64,000 bases of DNA from Thalassospira sp. (GTDB taxonomy: Bacteria; Pseudomonadota; Alphaproteobacteria; Rhodospirillales; Thalassospiraceae). The first letter of the stretch is position 1, and the number at the start of each line of letters is the position of its first letter. Position numbers and translations under genes: made by a program. The DNA lies in assembly GCF_030690045.1 (NCBI RefSeq), contig NZ_JAUYHK010000019.1, forward strand, positions 62,001-126,000, given 5' to 3'. Positions 8,365 through 18,307 of the stretch are shown one piece after another. The notes beneath the pieces were generated by a model. It searched no databases, was not told the origin of the DNA, and was given only the letters and a program-made list of their open reading frames with translations.

Positions 8365-9356
8365 GCGAGCCTCTGACGTAACCTTTGTTTGAATGTATCA
8401 AGAAGAACGGCCGCCAGCACCAGAAGGCCGTGGATAACCTGGGTATAGTTCGCTGGCAGCCCCATCAGGTTGATGGCTGTGTTGATGGACGAGAGCAGCA
8501 GCACACCTGCATAGACGCCGGGCAAGGCACTGACCCCGCCCTTAAGGCTGACACCCCCGATTACGACAGCGGCAAAAGCATTGAACAGCAACCCGACGCC
8601 AAGGTTTGCCGTCGCGCCTGAGGTGCGAACCGCAAGCAACCACCCGGCAAGACCGGCAATGGCACCGGCGATCATGAAGGCTATGATCAGGTTACGGGTG
8701 ACGCGGATGCCTGCGCGGAAGGTCGCGGTTTCGTTGCCTCCGATCATCACCAGGTGCCGCCCGAATGGCGTCTTCGCTATAAGGATCGAAAAGACCAGAA
8801 AACAGGTAATGGCGATCCAGGCCGATAGCGGAATGCCGAGGAAACGCTCGATCGCGAACCAGCGGATGGCAGGTGCCAGATCCTGGGCGGACCGGCCACC
8901 CGATACGGCAAGCACAATACCGCGCACCCAGATAAAGGAGGCAAGTGTGATGATGAAGGCGCTCATCTTCAGTTTGACAATGAGAAAGCCATTGAAGAGA
9001 CCGATCAGTGCCCCAATGGTACAGGCGACCAGCAGAGAGACGGGAATCATCAGCCATTCTGGTGAAAACGTGATGCCGAGCCCGATTCCTGCCGAGCAGA
9101 AAAGGATGCCGACCGCCATAGCCGAGAGAGCGGCAACCGATTCAACCGAGAGATCCATGTGACCCGTAATGATCACCAGTGCGAGACCGATCGACATGAC
9201 GCCGAGCACGCTTGACGCCTCAATGATATTGACAAAGATACCGGGCTGAAAATAGTTCGGGATCAGCGCCGAAAATATGGCCAGCACGAAAATCAGCATG
9301 AACCAGACGAGATTGTCGAGGACGAATTCGAGAGTCTTTCGGGTACGGGGCGTCAT
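8361..9356 (-). CDS. Sugar ABC transporter permease (RbsC-like)
   Basis: A 331-residue inner-membrane permease with about eight to ten hydrophobic segments, from FVLDNLVWFMLIFVLAIFSA to LLVLAAVLLDTFKQ. The family pattern (LALVIITGHMDLSVESVAAL, then ALIGLFNGFLIVKL, then GGVSALPGVYAGVLLLS) is that of RbsC/BPD_transp_2 ribose-type permeases. It lies between the binding-protein gene and the SDR in one operon. A single permease gene suggests a homodimeric channel. Confidence 0.92.
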   Translation of the reverse strand: MTPRTRKTLEFVLDNLVWFMLIFVLAIFSALIPNYFQPGIFVNIIEASSVLGVMSIGLALVIITGHMDLSVESVAALSAMAVGILFCSAGIGLGITFSPEWLMIPVSLLVACTIGALIGLFNGFLIVKLKMSAFIITLASFIWVRGIVLAVSGGRSAQDLAPAIRWFAIERFLGIPLSAWIAITCFLVFSILIAKTPFGRHLVMIGGNETATFRAGIRVTRNLIIAFMIAGAIAGLAGWLLAVRTSGATANLGVGLLFNAFAAVVIGGVSLKGGVSALPGVYAGVLLLSSINTAINLMGLPANYTQVIHGLLVLAAVLLDTFKQRLRQRLA

Positions 9357-9418
9357 GCGGTAAATCCCGATTGGAGGGGAGGAACCCGGGGCCTTCCGCC
9401 CCGGGGAGGAACGATTGA

Positions 9419-10459
9419 CTATTTGACGGATTCTACCGCTGCCGTCGGGGGCTTCATATTGCCCCAGAATGCCGGATCATCGACATTCTCTTTGGTGATC
9501 ACAGCTCCCGGGATTTTGATGTTTGGTCCCCAATCCTCGATTGTCACGACACTCTTAAGACCGAGTACGTCATACTCGCCGGGTTTGATTTCCTGCTTTT
9601 CGACGATCTTGTCCATAAACATGGCAATGGCGGCTGCCTGGGCATAGAGCGGTTGCTCGACCTCGGTGTTGAGCCATCCTTTTCGGATCAGGTCGAGGCC
9701 GACAGGAGCACCGTTTGAACTCATCATCATGACTTCGCCGGGTTTTTTACCGGCGGCCTCAAGCGAGGCGACAGCCGCAACCGAAAGATGGGCCGCGTGC
9801 AGGAAAATCAGGTCGATGTCGGGATTGGCAAGCATCTGGTCGGAGACTATCGTTCCCGCATTGCTCGCTTCCCATTGCATGGCGGGGACTGAAACGATGG
9901 TCACATCCGGAAAGGCAATCATCTTTTCCTCGAAGCCCTTCTGGATGTCGAGTGTGTAGGGATCGCCGGGATCGCCGAGAACTTGCAGGATTTTGCCCTT
10001 CACTTCACCATGCCTGGTTTTGAGCATTTCTTCTGCCTGATCGGCGGCGACTTGGCCGATTTCGATTGTTCCGGCGACAGAGGTGAAGTCGGACGGGGTA
10101 GAAGTAATCTGGCGGTCAAACTCGACGACCGGTATACCGGCGGCACGCGCAGCCTCAATCGAAGGTTTGAGGGCATTAAAATCGACTGCGGCGAGGACGA
10201 TGGCCGCAGGTTTCAGCGCGATGACGTCGTTCATCTGCGATTGCTGGACGTCGGTTTTATTGTCGGCATTGAGCGTTTTCATCTCGTAGCCCGTCTGCTC
10301 AAGAAACATCTCCAACGCACTGACCGAACCGGTCTGGAATTCGTCAAGCAATGTCGGCACAAGGTAGTAAACCGTACTCTTGGTCTGGGCCATCGCCGTC
10401 GTGAGCATGGAAAGGCCGAGTACCAGAACACTTAGCAAGCCTGGGATTATTCGCTTCAT
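9419..10459 (-). CDS. Sugar ABC transporter periplasmic binding protein (RbsB-like)
   Basis: The protein starts at [10 protein letters not shown] with GGAGAG seven bases upstream, giving 346 residues; the longer frame to 10495 is unlikely. A signal peptide ends TTAMAQ. The body matches the Peripla_BP_4/RbsB family: [44 protein letters not shown] and [18 protein letters not shown]. It captures a sugar or cyclitol for the adjacent permease and ATPase. The substrate cannot be assigned. Confidence 0.9.
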   Translation of the reverse strand: MKRIIPGLLSVLVLGLSMLTTAMAQTKSTVYYLVPTLLDEFQTGSVSALEMFLEQTGYEMKTLNADNKTDVQQSQMNDVIALKPAAIVLAAVDFNALKPSIEAARAAGIPVVEFDRQITSTPSDFTSVAGTIEIGQVAADQAEEMLKTRHGEVKGKILQVLGDPGDPYTLDIQKGFEEKMIAFPDVTIVSVPAMQWEASNAGTIVSDQMLANPDIDLIFLHAAHLSVAAVASLEAAGKKPGEVMMMSSNGAPVGLDLIRKGWLNTEVEQPLYAQAAAIAMFMDKIVEKQEIKPGEYDVLGLKSVVTIEDWGPNIKIPGAVITKENVDDPAFWGNMKPPTAAVESVK

Positions 10460-10494
10460 GATCATTCTCTCCAGTTGAGCCGGACCCCTTTCCA

Positions 10495-11262
10495 TTATCT
10501 GCCCTCCGGTCCGGCTCCGGAGAGGCTTTGCCCTGTGATCATCTGGATCACTGCATCCGGGCTTGTTTTACTGCTCTCGACATCTCCGGCGACGACGCCG
10601 TGGCGGATGACGACAATGCGATCAGCGACCTGAAAGGCCTGCTGCATTATGTGTGTGATGATGATGACGCCGATGCCCTGATCTGCAACATGGCGGATCA
10701 TGTCCAGCCCGCGCCGCGTCTGTTCGACGCCAAGCGCGGCAAAAGGCTCGTCAAGCAGGACGAGCTTGCCCCCCCAATGGACAAAGCGGTTAAGTTCAAT
10801 TGCCTGACGTTGACCGCCAGACAGATGCTCGACTTTGGTCCGCATGGAGGGAATACGGGTGCCTGCGCTGGCCAGCGCCTTGCTTGTGATGTCCTCCATC
10901 GCGCGTTCATTGAGAAAGGGAATACCGGCGATCTTGCGGCAAATTTCCCGTCCCATGAAGAAATTCCCGACCACATCGACATTGGTGCAAAGCGACAGGT
11001 CTTGATAGACTGTTTCAATGCCTGCGGCCTTGGCTTCGGCAGGTGTTTTTGCCTGATATTCTGCGCCTTCAAAAAGCATGCTGCCAGACGTCGGTTGCTG
11101 GCCGCCCGAGATGATTTTCACCAATGTCGATTTTCCGGCGCCATTGTCACCGAGAAGGGCCACAACTTCGCCCTTTCCAATCGAAAAACTGATACCTTTG
11201 AGAGCTTCGATAGCACCGAAATTCTTGCGTAAATCATTCAGGACAAGCAGTTTGTCGGTCAT
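10495..11262 (-). CDS. Sugar ABC transporter ATP-binding protein, single domain
   Basis: A 255-residue ATPase with Walker [10 protein letters not shown], the Q-loop region TVYQDLSLC, signature LSGGQRQ and Walker [13 protein letters not shown]. Unlike RbsA or XylG, which have two fused ATPase halves, it has only one, like the FrcA type. Its start overlaps the ROK regulator stop as ATGA (11259-11262), so regulator and transporter are co-transcribed. Confidence 0.92.
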   Translation of the reverse strand: MTDKLLVLNDLRKNFGAIEALKGISFSIGKGEVVALLGDNGAGKSTLVKIISGGQQPTSGSMLFEGAEYQAKTPAEAKAAGIETVYQDLSLCTNVDVVGNFFMGREICRKIAGIPFLNERAMEDITSKALASAGTRIPSMRTKVEHLSGGQRQAIELNRFVHWGGKLVLLDEPFAALGVEQTRRGLDMIRHVADQGIGVIIITHIMQQAFQVADRIVVIRHGVVAGDVESSKTSPDAVIQMITGQSLSGAGPEGR

Positions 11263-12398
11263 GCGGCATCCCCTTTCTCTGGAGTTTCAAACATCTGGCC
11301 GAAGCGTGGCGACAGGACACCGAAGACAGCGAGTGCCGCAGCACCGCGCAGTGCCGAATGCTGGCAATCGCTGGCGACGATAACCCGGGGGTGAGGGCGG
11401 TTGGCGCGGGCGGAAACCGAATTGTTAAGCCCGTCGGCAAGCGTTGCGAGTTGCTCGACCAACGGCTGTGGGGCCAGACCGCCAAGCACGATGGTTTCCG
11501 GGTCGAACAGATTTTCGATCGTGCGGATCGCATTGCGAAAGATTGGCGCGATCTTGTGGACCCAGTCTGCCTCTGACAGGCCACTCCTTTTGAAGGCATC
11601 AAGCGAAAGATACCGTTCGAGGCAGCCGTGGTTTCCGCAGGGACAAGGTTCCCCTTCCGGTATGGCCGGGATATGGCCAATTTCACCGGCATTTCCCCAC
11701 GCACCGCGCATGACCGAACCATCACTCATCATGGCACCGCCAAGGCCCACGCTGAAAAAGAGGTAATAATAGTGTGAAAGCTGTTGTCCGAGACCGTAAA
11801 GCTGTTCGCCTAAGGCTGCGGCGGCCATGTCGTTTTCTATAAAGGCAGGCAGACCCGTCACCGTGGCGAGGCGCTGGCGTATATCGACATTTTTCCAGCC
11901 CGTCATGGTGGTAGGGCCAACAAAGCTCATCGACTCAACATCGAATGGACCCGGCAGTGCCATGCCAGCGCCAAGAAGTCGACCTCGGCTGGGGCTTGCC
12001 TTGAGTTCGTCCACCAACTCGCCGATCAGGGCAAATGCTTCATCCGGCATCGGGTTCGACGCGTGGCGGTGACGGCTTTCGACCACATCGCCGCGAAGAT
12101 TGACCAGTGCCGCCTCTATACCCAGCGGTGTCAGGTGGATGCCAACAGCATGCCCCCCTTCTGGATTGATGGTCAGAACCGAGGGTGGAATGCCGCGTCC
12201 CTTGGGCTTTTCCCGCACAGACAGGATAAGGCCCTGCTCCTCAAGTTCACGGATGATTGTGGAAACAGTCTGGACAGTAAGACCCACACGGCTGGCGATA
12301 TCGCCCCGCGTCATTGGCCCATGCAAACGGATCGATTCCAGAACGATCCGTCTGTTATAGGGTCTCCCTGATTCTTGGTTTGTACCGCGCAGTGTCAT
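11259..12398 (-). CDS. ROK-family transcriptional repressor (NagC/XylR-like)
   Basis: A 379-residue regulator. An N-terminal winged helix (MTRGDIASRVGLTVQTVSTI, about residues 29-48) is followed by a ROK domain with the zinc motif CPCGNHGCLE (Cys252, Cys254, Cys259). The ATP-binding DxGxT of ROK kinases is replaced by GIHLTPLG, so it should act as a sugar-responsive repressor, not a kinase. It is the first gene of the sugar operon, preceded by an A/T-rich inverted repeat that may be its operator. Confidence 0.92.
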   Translation of the reverse strand: MTLRGTNQESGRPYNRRIVLESIRLHGPMTRGDIASRVGLTVQTVSTIIRELEEQGLILSVREKPKGRGIPPSVLTINPEGGHAVGIHLTPLGIEAALVNLRGDVVESRHRHASNPMPDEAFALIGELVDELKASPSRGRLLGAGMALPGPFDVESMSFVGPTTMTGWKNVDIRQRLATVTGLPAFIENDMAAAALGEQLYGLGQQLSHYYYLFFSVGLGGAMMSDGSVMRGAWGNAGEIGHIPAIPEGEPCPCGNHGCLERYLSLDAFKRSGLSEADWVHKIAPIFRNAIRTIENLFDPETIVLGGLAPQPLVEQLATLADGLNNSVSARANRPHPRVIVASDCQHSALRGAAALAVFGVLSPRFGQMFETPEKGDAA

Positions 12399-12433
12399 TT
12401 TAAAACCTCCGCTTTTGAAAAGACTGGCATCGT

Positions 12434-12470
12434 TTTTTTATTTAGTCAAATGGTTTTCAAAAATAAAAAA
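12434..12470. promoter_or_regulatory. A/T-rich inverted repeat upstream of the ROK gene (possible operator)
   Basis: TTTTTTATTT (12434-12443) is matched by AAATAAAAAA (12461-12470), 17 bp apart and 36 bp before the ROK start. NagC/Mlc operators use TTATTT/AAATAA half-sites with a shorter centre, so this is a plausible but atypical autoregulatory site. Confidence 0.4.
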
Positions 12471-12557
12471 GACAGATATGTCCGGCTTATTCGCAGGAAT
12501 CAGCGGGATGAGGACCGCGTTTTCCAACGAAACAAACCCGTGATTCTGGCACAAACC

Positions 12558-12591
12558 AAAACGGGGCGCACCGCATGATGCACCCCGTTTT
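12558..12591. terminator. Bidirectional-type terminator downstream of dppF
   Basis: AAAACGGGGCGCA (12558-12570) pairs with TGCACCCCGTTTT (12579-12591) with one mismatch. Runs of A on the left and T on the right allow termination on the minus strand after dppF, and also on the plus strand. Confidence 0.75.
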
Positions 12592-12629
12592 CGCTGATAA
12601 TGTCTGATAGTGTTCGCTTTGACCGGCTT

Positions 12630-12664
12630 CGATCAGGAAATTTCCTCAACCCGGTGGCAGGCGA
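12630..12664. repeat. 35-bp direct repeat, right copy (3' end of dppF)
   Basis: Identical over 35 bases to 7509-7543. This copy covers the last nine codons and stop of the intact dppF gene. A sugar operon of about 4.8 kb lies between the two copies. Confidence 0.85.
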
Positions 12665-13631
12665 CGCTGCGGCCATCGAACGGGCGCAGTTCCGGACGGA
12701 TCTGGGCGCATTGTTCGGTGGCAAACGGGCATCGTTTGTGAAAGGTGCAACCCGATGGCGGGTTGATCGGCGATGGCAATTCACCGGTCAGCGGTTCTGA
12801 TTTGATCCGCTGTGCCGGGTCAATACGCGGGGCCGATGCCAGCAAGGCGCGGGTATAGGGATGCAGGGGGCGTTTGAAAAGTTCCTCGGTCGGGCCTTTT
12901 TCGGCCACCCGGCCCAGATACATCACCATCACATCATCGGCAATATGGCGCACCACCGACAGATCGTGCGAAATGAAGACATAGGCGACATTCATCTCGT
13001 CTTGCAGATCCATCATCAGGTTCAAAACCTGGGCCTGCACCGACACGTCAAGGGCGGAAACCGGTTCATCGGCCACGATGATTTTCGGTTCCAGAATCAA
13101 TGCCCGGGCAATCGCAATGCGCTGGCGCTGGCCACCTGAAAACATATGCGGATACCGGCCAATGAATTCAGGCCGCAGGCCAACCTTGGCCATGGTTTCC
13201 TGTACCCGTTCGGTGCGTTCCTTGCGGCCCAGATGATCCATGTTCAGCAAAACCGGTTCGGCCAGAATCTGCCCGACCTTTTTGCGCGGGTTCAGCGACC
13301 CGTAAGGATTCTGGAAAATCATCTGCACCGTGCGGCGAAACAGCTTGGCATCGGCATCGGACAATTTGCCGACCGGCGCACCATTGATTTTAAGCGCACC
13401 GGCGCTGGGCTTTTCAATCAGGGTCAACTGGCGGCCAAGGGTCGATTTGCCACAACCGGATTCGCCGACAACCGCAAGGGTTTTGGCGGTTTCCAGGGTA
13501 AAGGAAACCCCGTCCAGCGCCTTGACGACGGCATCGCCCCGGCCAAGGCCGCGACTAACCGTGTAATGCCGTACCAGATCATCGGATTCCAGCAACGGCA
13601 CGCCGGGTTTGCTGTCAAGAAAGCTCATCAT
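12633..13631 (-). CDS. dppF: Dipeptide ABC transporter ATP-binding protein DppF
   Basis: A 332-residue ATPase with Walker [10 protein letters not shown], signature [15 protein letters not shown], Walker [15 protein letters not shown] and the C-terminal oligopeptide-transporter Cys segment [10 protein letters not shown]. With DppD it forms the ATPase heterodimer of the dipeptide importer. It ends with [10 protein letters not shown], the sequence repeated at 7509. The start overlaps the dppD stop (13628-13631). It is the last gene of the dppABCDF operon. Confidence 0.94.
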   Translation of the reverse strand: MMSFLDSKPGVPLLESDDLVRHYTVSRGLGRGDAVVKALDGVSFTLETAKTLAVVGESGCGKSTLGRQLTLIEKPSAGALKINGAPVGKLSDADAKLFRRTVQMIFQNPYGSLNPRKKVGQILAEPVLLNMDHLGRKERTERVQETMAKVGLRPEFIGRYPHMFSGGQRQRIAIARALILEPKIIVADEPVSALDVSVQAQVLNLMMDLQDEMNVAYVFISHDLSVVRHIADDVMVMYLGRVAEKGPTEELFKRPLHPYTRALLASAPRIDPAQRIKSEPLTGELPSPINPPSGCTFHKRCPFATEQCAQIRPELRPFDGRSVACHRVEEIS

Positions 13632-14617
13632 GCGGTCCTCCCGGTCGGTTGCCCCTGATCGTCAAGCGGATAAAAACAGCGTACATCATGGCCGCCAAAG
13701 GCGGTGATGGCCGGTTGTTCGGACACGCAACGATCATTGGCATAACGGCACCGCGGGGCCAAAAGACAGCCTTGCGGGCGGTCATACTGACCCGGCACAA
13801 CACCGGGAATGGTCCGCAAACGATGATGGCCTTCGGACCGTTCAGGCAGGGCTTCAAGCAGGGCCTGGGTATAGGGGTGGCGCGGCTTGTCAAACAATCC
13901 TTCGGACGGGGCACTTTCAAACAATTGCCCGGCATACATCACCTGAATGCGGTCCGCCGCCTCGGACACCAGCGCCAGATCATGGGTGATCAGGATCAGG
14001 GCCATGTCGCTGTCTTCTTGCAGTTTCAGCAACAGATCAATGATCTGGGCCTGAATGGTCACATCCAGCGCGGTGGTCGGTTCGTCGGCGACCAGCAAAC
14101 GCGGATTGCAGGCAATCGCCATGGCAATCACAATCCGCTGGCTCATACCGCCCGACAATTGATGCGGATAGGCGGTCATGCGCGATTTGGCATCGGGAAT
14201 GCCAACCTGATTGAGCAATTCCATCGTGCGGTCGCGCAACTGGCGTTTTGATCCGCCTTCATGGACTTTCAGGGCCTCCATAATCTGCGCTTCGACGGTG
14301 AAGCACGGATTAAGCGAGGACATCGGGTCCTGAAAGATCATGGCAATATCCTTGCCGGTGATCTGGCGGCGGCGGCGGGCGGACATTTTTAACAGATCCT
14401 GCCCGTCAAAACTCAGGCGGTCGGCCGTGACGCGGCCCGGATAATCGATCAGCCCCATAATGGCAAGCGAACTGACCGATTTGCCCGACCCGGATTCACC
14501 GACAATGCCCAGAACTTCGCCCCGGTCAACGTGGTAGCTGACGGTATCAACAGCCCGGAACGGTTTGTCTTCCGATCCGAACTCGACCGTAAGGTTTTGG
14601 ATTTCGAGAAGAGCCAT
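13628..14617 (-). CDS. dppD: Dipeptide ABC transporter ATP-binding protein DppD
   Basis: A 329-residue ATPase with Walker [10 protein letters not shown], the Q-loop region [12 protein letters not shown], signature [14 protein letters not shown], Walker [14 protein letters not shown] and the C-terminal oligo/dipeptide domain with Cys residues ([15 protein letters not shown]). It works with DppF to drive peptide import through DppBC. It sits 3 bp after dppC on the minus strand. Confidence 0.94.
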   Translation of the reverse strand: MALLEIQNLTVEFGSEDKPFRAVDTVSYHVDRGEVLGIVGESGSGKSVSSLAIMGLIDYPGRVTADRLSFDGQDLLKMSARRRRQITGKDIAMIFQDPMSSLNPCFTVEAQIMEALKVHEGGSKRQLRDRTMELLNQVGIPDAKSRMTAYPHQLSGGMSQRIVIAMAIACNPRLLVADEPTTALDVTIQAQIIDLLLKLQEDSDMALILITHDLALVSEAADRIQVMYAGQLFESAPSEGLFDKPRHPYTQALLEALPERSEGHHRLRTIPGVVPGQYDRPQGCLLAPRCRYANDRCVSEQPAITAFGGHDVRCFYPLDDQGQPTGRTA

Positions 14618-14620
14618 AAC

Positions 14621-15535
14621 TTACCGTTTCATCTTGGGATCAAGGGCATCGCGCAAGCCATCACCCATCAGGTTAAAGGCCAGAACCGTGGTCAGAATGC
14701 ACAGGCCGGGGAAGGTAATCACCCACCAGGCAGATCCGACAAATTCGCGGGCTTCGGACAACATGGTGCCCCATTCCGGCAAGGGCGGCTGTGCGCCAAG
14801 GCCAAGGAAACCAAGGGCAGCAGCATCCAGAATGGCGCTCGATACGCCCAGCGTGCCCTGCACGATCAATGGCGCCATGCAATTGGGCAGGATGTTGATA
14901 AACATCTGTCGCGTATGCCCGGCCCCGGCAATCTGGGAGGCAATGACATATTCCTTGTTCAGTTCAGACACCACCGATGCGCGGGTCAGGCGCACATAAT
15001 GGGGCAACTGGACAATGGCGATGGCCAGCATGGCATTTTCCAGCCCCGGGCCGAGAATGGCGACAATCGCCAGTGCCAGCACCAGACTGGGCAGGGCCAG
15101 CATGATATCCATCAGGCGCATCACGCCGACTTCGATCCAGCCCCGGAAATATCCGGCAACCAGACCCAGCGTAATGCCTGCAACCATCGAAATGATGACG
15201 ACAAAAACACCAATCGAGACGGACAATTGCGCCCCGTGGATCAGGCGCGACATAATGTCGCGGCCAACCGCATCGGTGCCCAGCCAATAACGCGGATCGG
15301 CACCTTCCATCCAAAAGGGCGGTTTCAAAAAGGCGGTGCGGTCCTGCGTGATCGGATCATAGGGCGCGATATATTGTGCAAAGGCGGCAACAAACAAAAT
15401 CACGCCAATCACGATCAGTCCGACCAGTGCGCCGCGATTGCGGCGGAAATACTGCCAGAATTCCTGAAACGGGGTCGGCGGTGCCGCATGGATATCGGCG
15501 GATTCTGCGGTGGTTTTAAGGGTTTGATTGCTCAT
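14621..15535 (-). CDS. dppC: Dipeptide ABC transporter permease DppC
   Basis: A 304-residue permease with the N-terminal OppC-type cytoplasmic segment (FQEFWQYFRRNRGALVGLIV), then about six membrane spans. The periplasmic insertion ADPRYWLGTDAVGRDIMSRLI and the EAA loop around AGAGHTRQMFINILPNCMAP are diagnostic. It pairs with DppB to form the peptide channel and lies 9 bp after dppB. Confidence 0.94.
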   Translation of the reverse strand: MSNQTLKTTAESADIHAAPPTPFQEFWQYFRRNRGALVGLIVIGVILFVAAFAQYIAPYDPITQDRTAFLKPPFWMEGADPRYWLGTDAVGRDIMSRLIHGAQLSVSIGVFVVIISMVAGITLGLVAGYFRGWIEVGVMRLMDIMLALPSLVLALAIVAILGPGLENAMLAIAIVQLPHYVRLTRASVVSELNKEYVIASQIAGAGHTRQMFINILPNCMAPLIVQGTLGVSSAILDAAALGFLGLGAQPPLPEWGTMLSEAREFVGSAWWVITFPGLCILTTVLAFNLMGDGLRDALDPKMKR

Positions 15536-15544
15536 GACGATCTC

Positions 15545-16555
15545 CTAGCGCCGGTGCCGGATGCGCGGATTAATGACCCCATACAGCAGGTCAACCAGCA
15601 GATTCACGGACATCATCAAAAAGGCGATCATCAGAATGCCGCCCTGAATGGTCGGATAATCGCGACGGCCCAGCGCCTCGACGATCCATTTGCCAATTCC
15701 CGGCCACGAAAAAATGGTTTCGGTCAGAATGGCCCCCGCCAGCAAAACACCGACCTGAAGGCCGATCACCGTAATCACCGGGATCAGGGCATTGCGCAGG
15801 GCATGAACCATAATGACCCGCATCGGGGCAAGGCCCTTGGCGCGCGCAACACGGATATAATCCTCGCCCAGAACTTCCAGCATCGAGGATCGCGTCATGC
15901 GGGCAATCACCGCCATCGGAATGGTGCCCAGTGCAATGGTCGGCAGGATCAGATGGCGCAGCGCACTGACAAAGGCACCTTTTTCACCACTGATCAATGT
16001 ATCGATCAACATGAAACCGGTAACCGGTTCGATGTAATAGAAAATCGACAGCCGACCTGAAACCGGGGTCCAGCCAAGGGTCGTGGAAAAGAACATGATC
16101 AGCAGCAACGCCCACCAGAAAATCGGCATGGAATAGCCGGTCAGCGAAATGGTCATGGTGGTATGATCGACGATGGTGCCACGTTTGATGGCGGCAATCA
16201 CGCCCAGGGGCAGGCCAATGATCACGGCAAACAGGATACCCATGATGCTCAGTTCAACCGTTGCCGGGAACAGGGTCATGAATTCCTCAAAGACCGGTTT
16301 TTTGGTCACAAAGGACCGGCCAAGATCGCCCTGAAAAACGCCCACCAGATAATGGTAATATTGCACAATAACCGGCTGATCGAACCCGTATTGGGCTTGC
16401 AGTTCGGCATAGCGAACCGCGTCAACACCACGTTCACCGGCCATCATCAGGATGGGGTCGCCGGGGATCAGGCGGATCAGGAAAAATACCAGCAAGGTGA
16501 CACCGAAAAAGGTCGGGATGATGTCACCCAGGCGGCGTAACAGAAATCCGAGCAT
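15545..16555 (-). CDS. dppB: Dipeptide ABC transporter permease DppB
   Basis: Starting at MLGFLLRRLGDIIPTFFGVT this is 336 residues, the normal DppB size; the frame opens 48 bases earlier but the family N-terminus begins here. Features are LIRLIPGDPI after the first span, six membrane segments, and the EAA loop (ARAKGLAPMRVIMVHALRNA). It is the first permease gene after dppA, separated from it by a strong hairpin. Confidence 0.94.
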   Translation of the reverse strand: MLGFLLRRLGDIIPTFFGVTLLVFFLIRLIPGDPILMMAGERGVDAVRYAELQAQYGFDQPVIVQYYHYLVGVFQGDLGRSFVTKKPVFEEFMTLFPATVELSIMGILFAVIIGLPLGVIAAIKRGTIVDHTTMTISLTGYSMPIFWWALLLIMFFSTTLGWTPVSGRLSIFYYIEPVTGFMLIDTLISGEKGAFVSALRHLILPTIALGTIPMAVIARMTRSSMLEVLGEDYIRVARAKGLAPMRVIMVHALRNALIPVITVIGLQVGVLLAGAILTETIFSWPGIGKWIVEALGRRDYPTIQGGILMIAFLMMSVNLLVDLLYGVINPRIRHRR

Positions 16556-16653
16556 GCCATGGGGCCTTTTTATTCGTCCGTGCCCGGCAGGGCGACCTTG
16601 CATGTCAGGATGCAGGTGCTGCGGGCAGGGGCGTCTCTCTCTTTATGGAACAA

Positions 16654-16681
16654 GAAGAGGCCCGGAAAACCGGGCCTCTTC
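16654..16681 (-). terminator. Strong hairpin between dppA and dppB
   Basis: GAAGAGGCCCGG (16654-16665) pairs perfectly with CCGGGCCTCTTC (16670-16681) over an AAAA loop. Only a broken T-run (CTTGTT) follows on the minus strand. It likely limits read-through and protects dppA mRNA, so binding protein is made in excess. Confidence 0.8.
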
Positions 16682-16699
16682 GGCAAGGTGTTGTTTTTG

Positions 16700-18307
16700 T
16701 TATTCTTTGATGTCAACGCCATAGAAGATGTGACCGCCAAACGGGTCAATCTTGTAATCGACAACTTCGTTGCGGATCGGTTCAAAAACGATCGAATGCG
16801 CAATGGTTGCCCACGGTGCTTCGCGTTTGAACACGGTCTGGGCTTCTTCGTACAGACGGGTGCGTTCCAGAACATCTGCCGTGGTCTTTGCCTGCTGGAT
16901 CAGACCATCAAACTCGTCATTGCACCAGCGCGAACGGTTGGCACTGCCAACAGCATCACAGCCAAGCAGAACGGCCAGGAAGTTGTCGGGGTCGCCATTG
17001 TCACCGGTCCAGCCAAGCATGAAGGTGCCCTGTTCGCCCTGTTTGGTGCGTTCAAGATATTCGCCCCACTCATAGGAAACGATTTCCGCCGTCACACCGA
17101 TTGCCGCCCAGTCCGCCTGAATCATTTCGGCCATACGACGGGCATTCGGGTTGTAGGGACGCTGTACCGGCATCGCCCAGATGTCGGTGGTGAAGCCATC
17201 CGGATAACCGGCATCGGCCAGCATCTTTTTGGCGGCTTCCGGATCAAAGGGATCGTCAACGGTATCGTTGTTGTACGACCAGATCGTCGGCGGCAGCGGG
17301 TTTTTGGCAACTGCACCGGCCCCCTGATAAACCGCTTCGATGATGGCTTCCTTGTTGATCGCCATGTTCAAAGCCTTGCGGACTTCGGCTTTGGTGAAGG
17401 GTTCTTTTTCGGTGTTGTAACCAAGATACCCGACATTGAGGCCTTCCTGACTCATCAGGTTGACATCGGCATCGGCTTCCATTGCGGCCAAGTCGGCCGG
17501 GTTCGGATAGGGCATGACATGGCATTCACCGGCTTTCAGCTTCTGGTAACGTACCGTGCTGTCCGGGGTGATGGCAAAGATCAGGTTGTCAATGGCAGCC
17601 GGACCTTCCCAGTAATCCGGGTTGGCCTTGTAACGGATGACCGCATCTTTTTGATACTGGACCAACTGGAACGGACCGGTACCGACCGGATTCAGGTCAA
17701 CATTTTCCGGGGTCCCGGCTTCCAGCATATTGTCGGCATATTCGCCCGACAGAACCGATGCAAAATCCATCGCAAGGTTGGCGATGAACGGTGCTTCGGG
17801 GCGGTTCAGGACGAATTTGACGGTGTAATCGTCAACTTTGACGATGTCCTTGATCAGGTCAGGCATCGACATCGAGTTGAAATATTCGTACGAGCCACCC
17901 GATACGCCGTTATAGGGATGATCCTTGCTCCACTGACGCATGAAGGTAAACATGATGTCGTCAGCATTGAAATCACGGGTCGGGGTGAAATCGCCGGTGG
18001 TGTGGAATTTCACACCCTCGCGCAGATGGAAGGTATATTCCGTGCCATCGGCTGAAATATCCCAACTGGTTGCCAGACCCGGAACGATGGTGGTGGTGCC
18101 GCGTTTGAACTGGACCAGACGGTTGAACACCTGACGCGAAGATGCGTCAAAGGTCGTACCGGCGGTATAAAGTGCGGGGTTGAACCCTTCCGGGCTGCCT
18201 TCCGAGCAATATACCAAGGTCTTTGCCGAAGCGGCGGTCGGTGCGGCCAGCGCAGTGGTCGCGAGCAGAGCAGCGCCGATGGCCACTTTGACGAAATTCG
18301 ATTTCAT
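16700..18307 (-). CDS. dppA: Dipeptide-binding periplasmic protein DppA
   Basis: A 535-residue SBP_bac_5 family protein. A signal peptide ends APTAASA, then KTLVYCSEGSPEGFNPALYT, matching DppA. Other family blocks are YTFHLREGVKFH, PVGTGPFQLVQY, YNPNARRMAEMIQ and MLGWTGDNGDPDNFL. It delivers dipeptides to DppBC and can also serve chemotaxis or haem uptake in some bacteria. The start follows a GGGAGG Shine-Dalgarno. It is first in the dpp operon. Confidence 0.96.
   Translation of the reverse strand: MKSNFVKVAIGAALLATTALAAPTAASAKTLVYCSEGSPEGFNPALYTAGTTFDASSRQVFNRLVQFKRGTTTIVPGLATSWDISADGTEYTFHLREGVKFHTTGDFTPTRDFNADDIMFTFMRQWSKDHPYNGVSGGSYEYFNSMSMPDLIKDIVKVDDYTVKFVLNRPEAPFIANLAMDFASVLSGEYADNMLEAGTPENVDLNPVGTGPFQLVQYQKDAVIRYKANPDYWEGPAAIDNLIFAITPDSTVRYQKLKAGECHVMPYPNPADLAAMEADADVNLMSQEGLNVGYLGYNTEKEPFTKAEVRKALNMAINKEAIIEAVYQGAGAVAKNPLPPTIWSYNNDTVDDPFDPEAAKKMLADAGYPDGFTTDIWAMPVQRPYNPNARRMAEMIQADWAAIGVTAEIVSYEWGEYLERTKQGEQGTFMLGWTGDNGDPDNFLAVLLGCDAVGSANRSRWCNDEFDGLIQQAKTTADVLERTRLYEEAQTVFKREAPWATIAHSIVFEPIRNEVVDYKIDPFGGHIFYGVDIKE

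Noticed and set aside
7594-12398. An integrase or transposase within the sugar cassette that could explain the direct repeats
   Set aside because: All five genes are transport, regulation or SDR genes; no recombinase motif is present in any frame I inspected.
14531-16060. 509-codon plus-strand open frame opposite the dpp genes
   Set aside because: It lies antisense to dppC, dppB and part of dppD, which have clear family motifs. Its product is rich in His, Asn and Gln with no domain, the usual mirror of GC-biased coding.
16559-18055. 498-codon plus-strand open frame opposite dppA
   Set aside because: It is antisense to the well-supported dppA and has no Shine-Dalgarno or domain.
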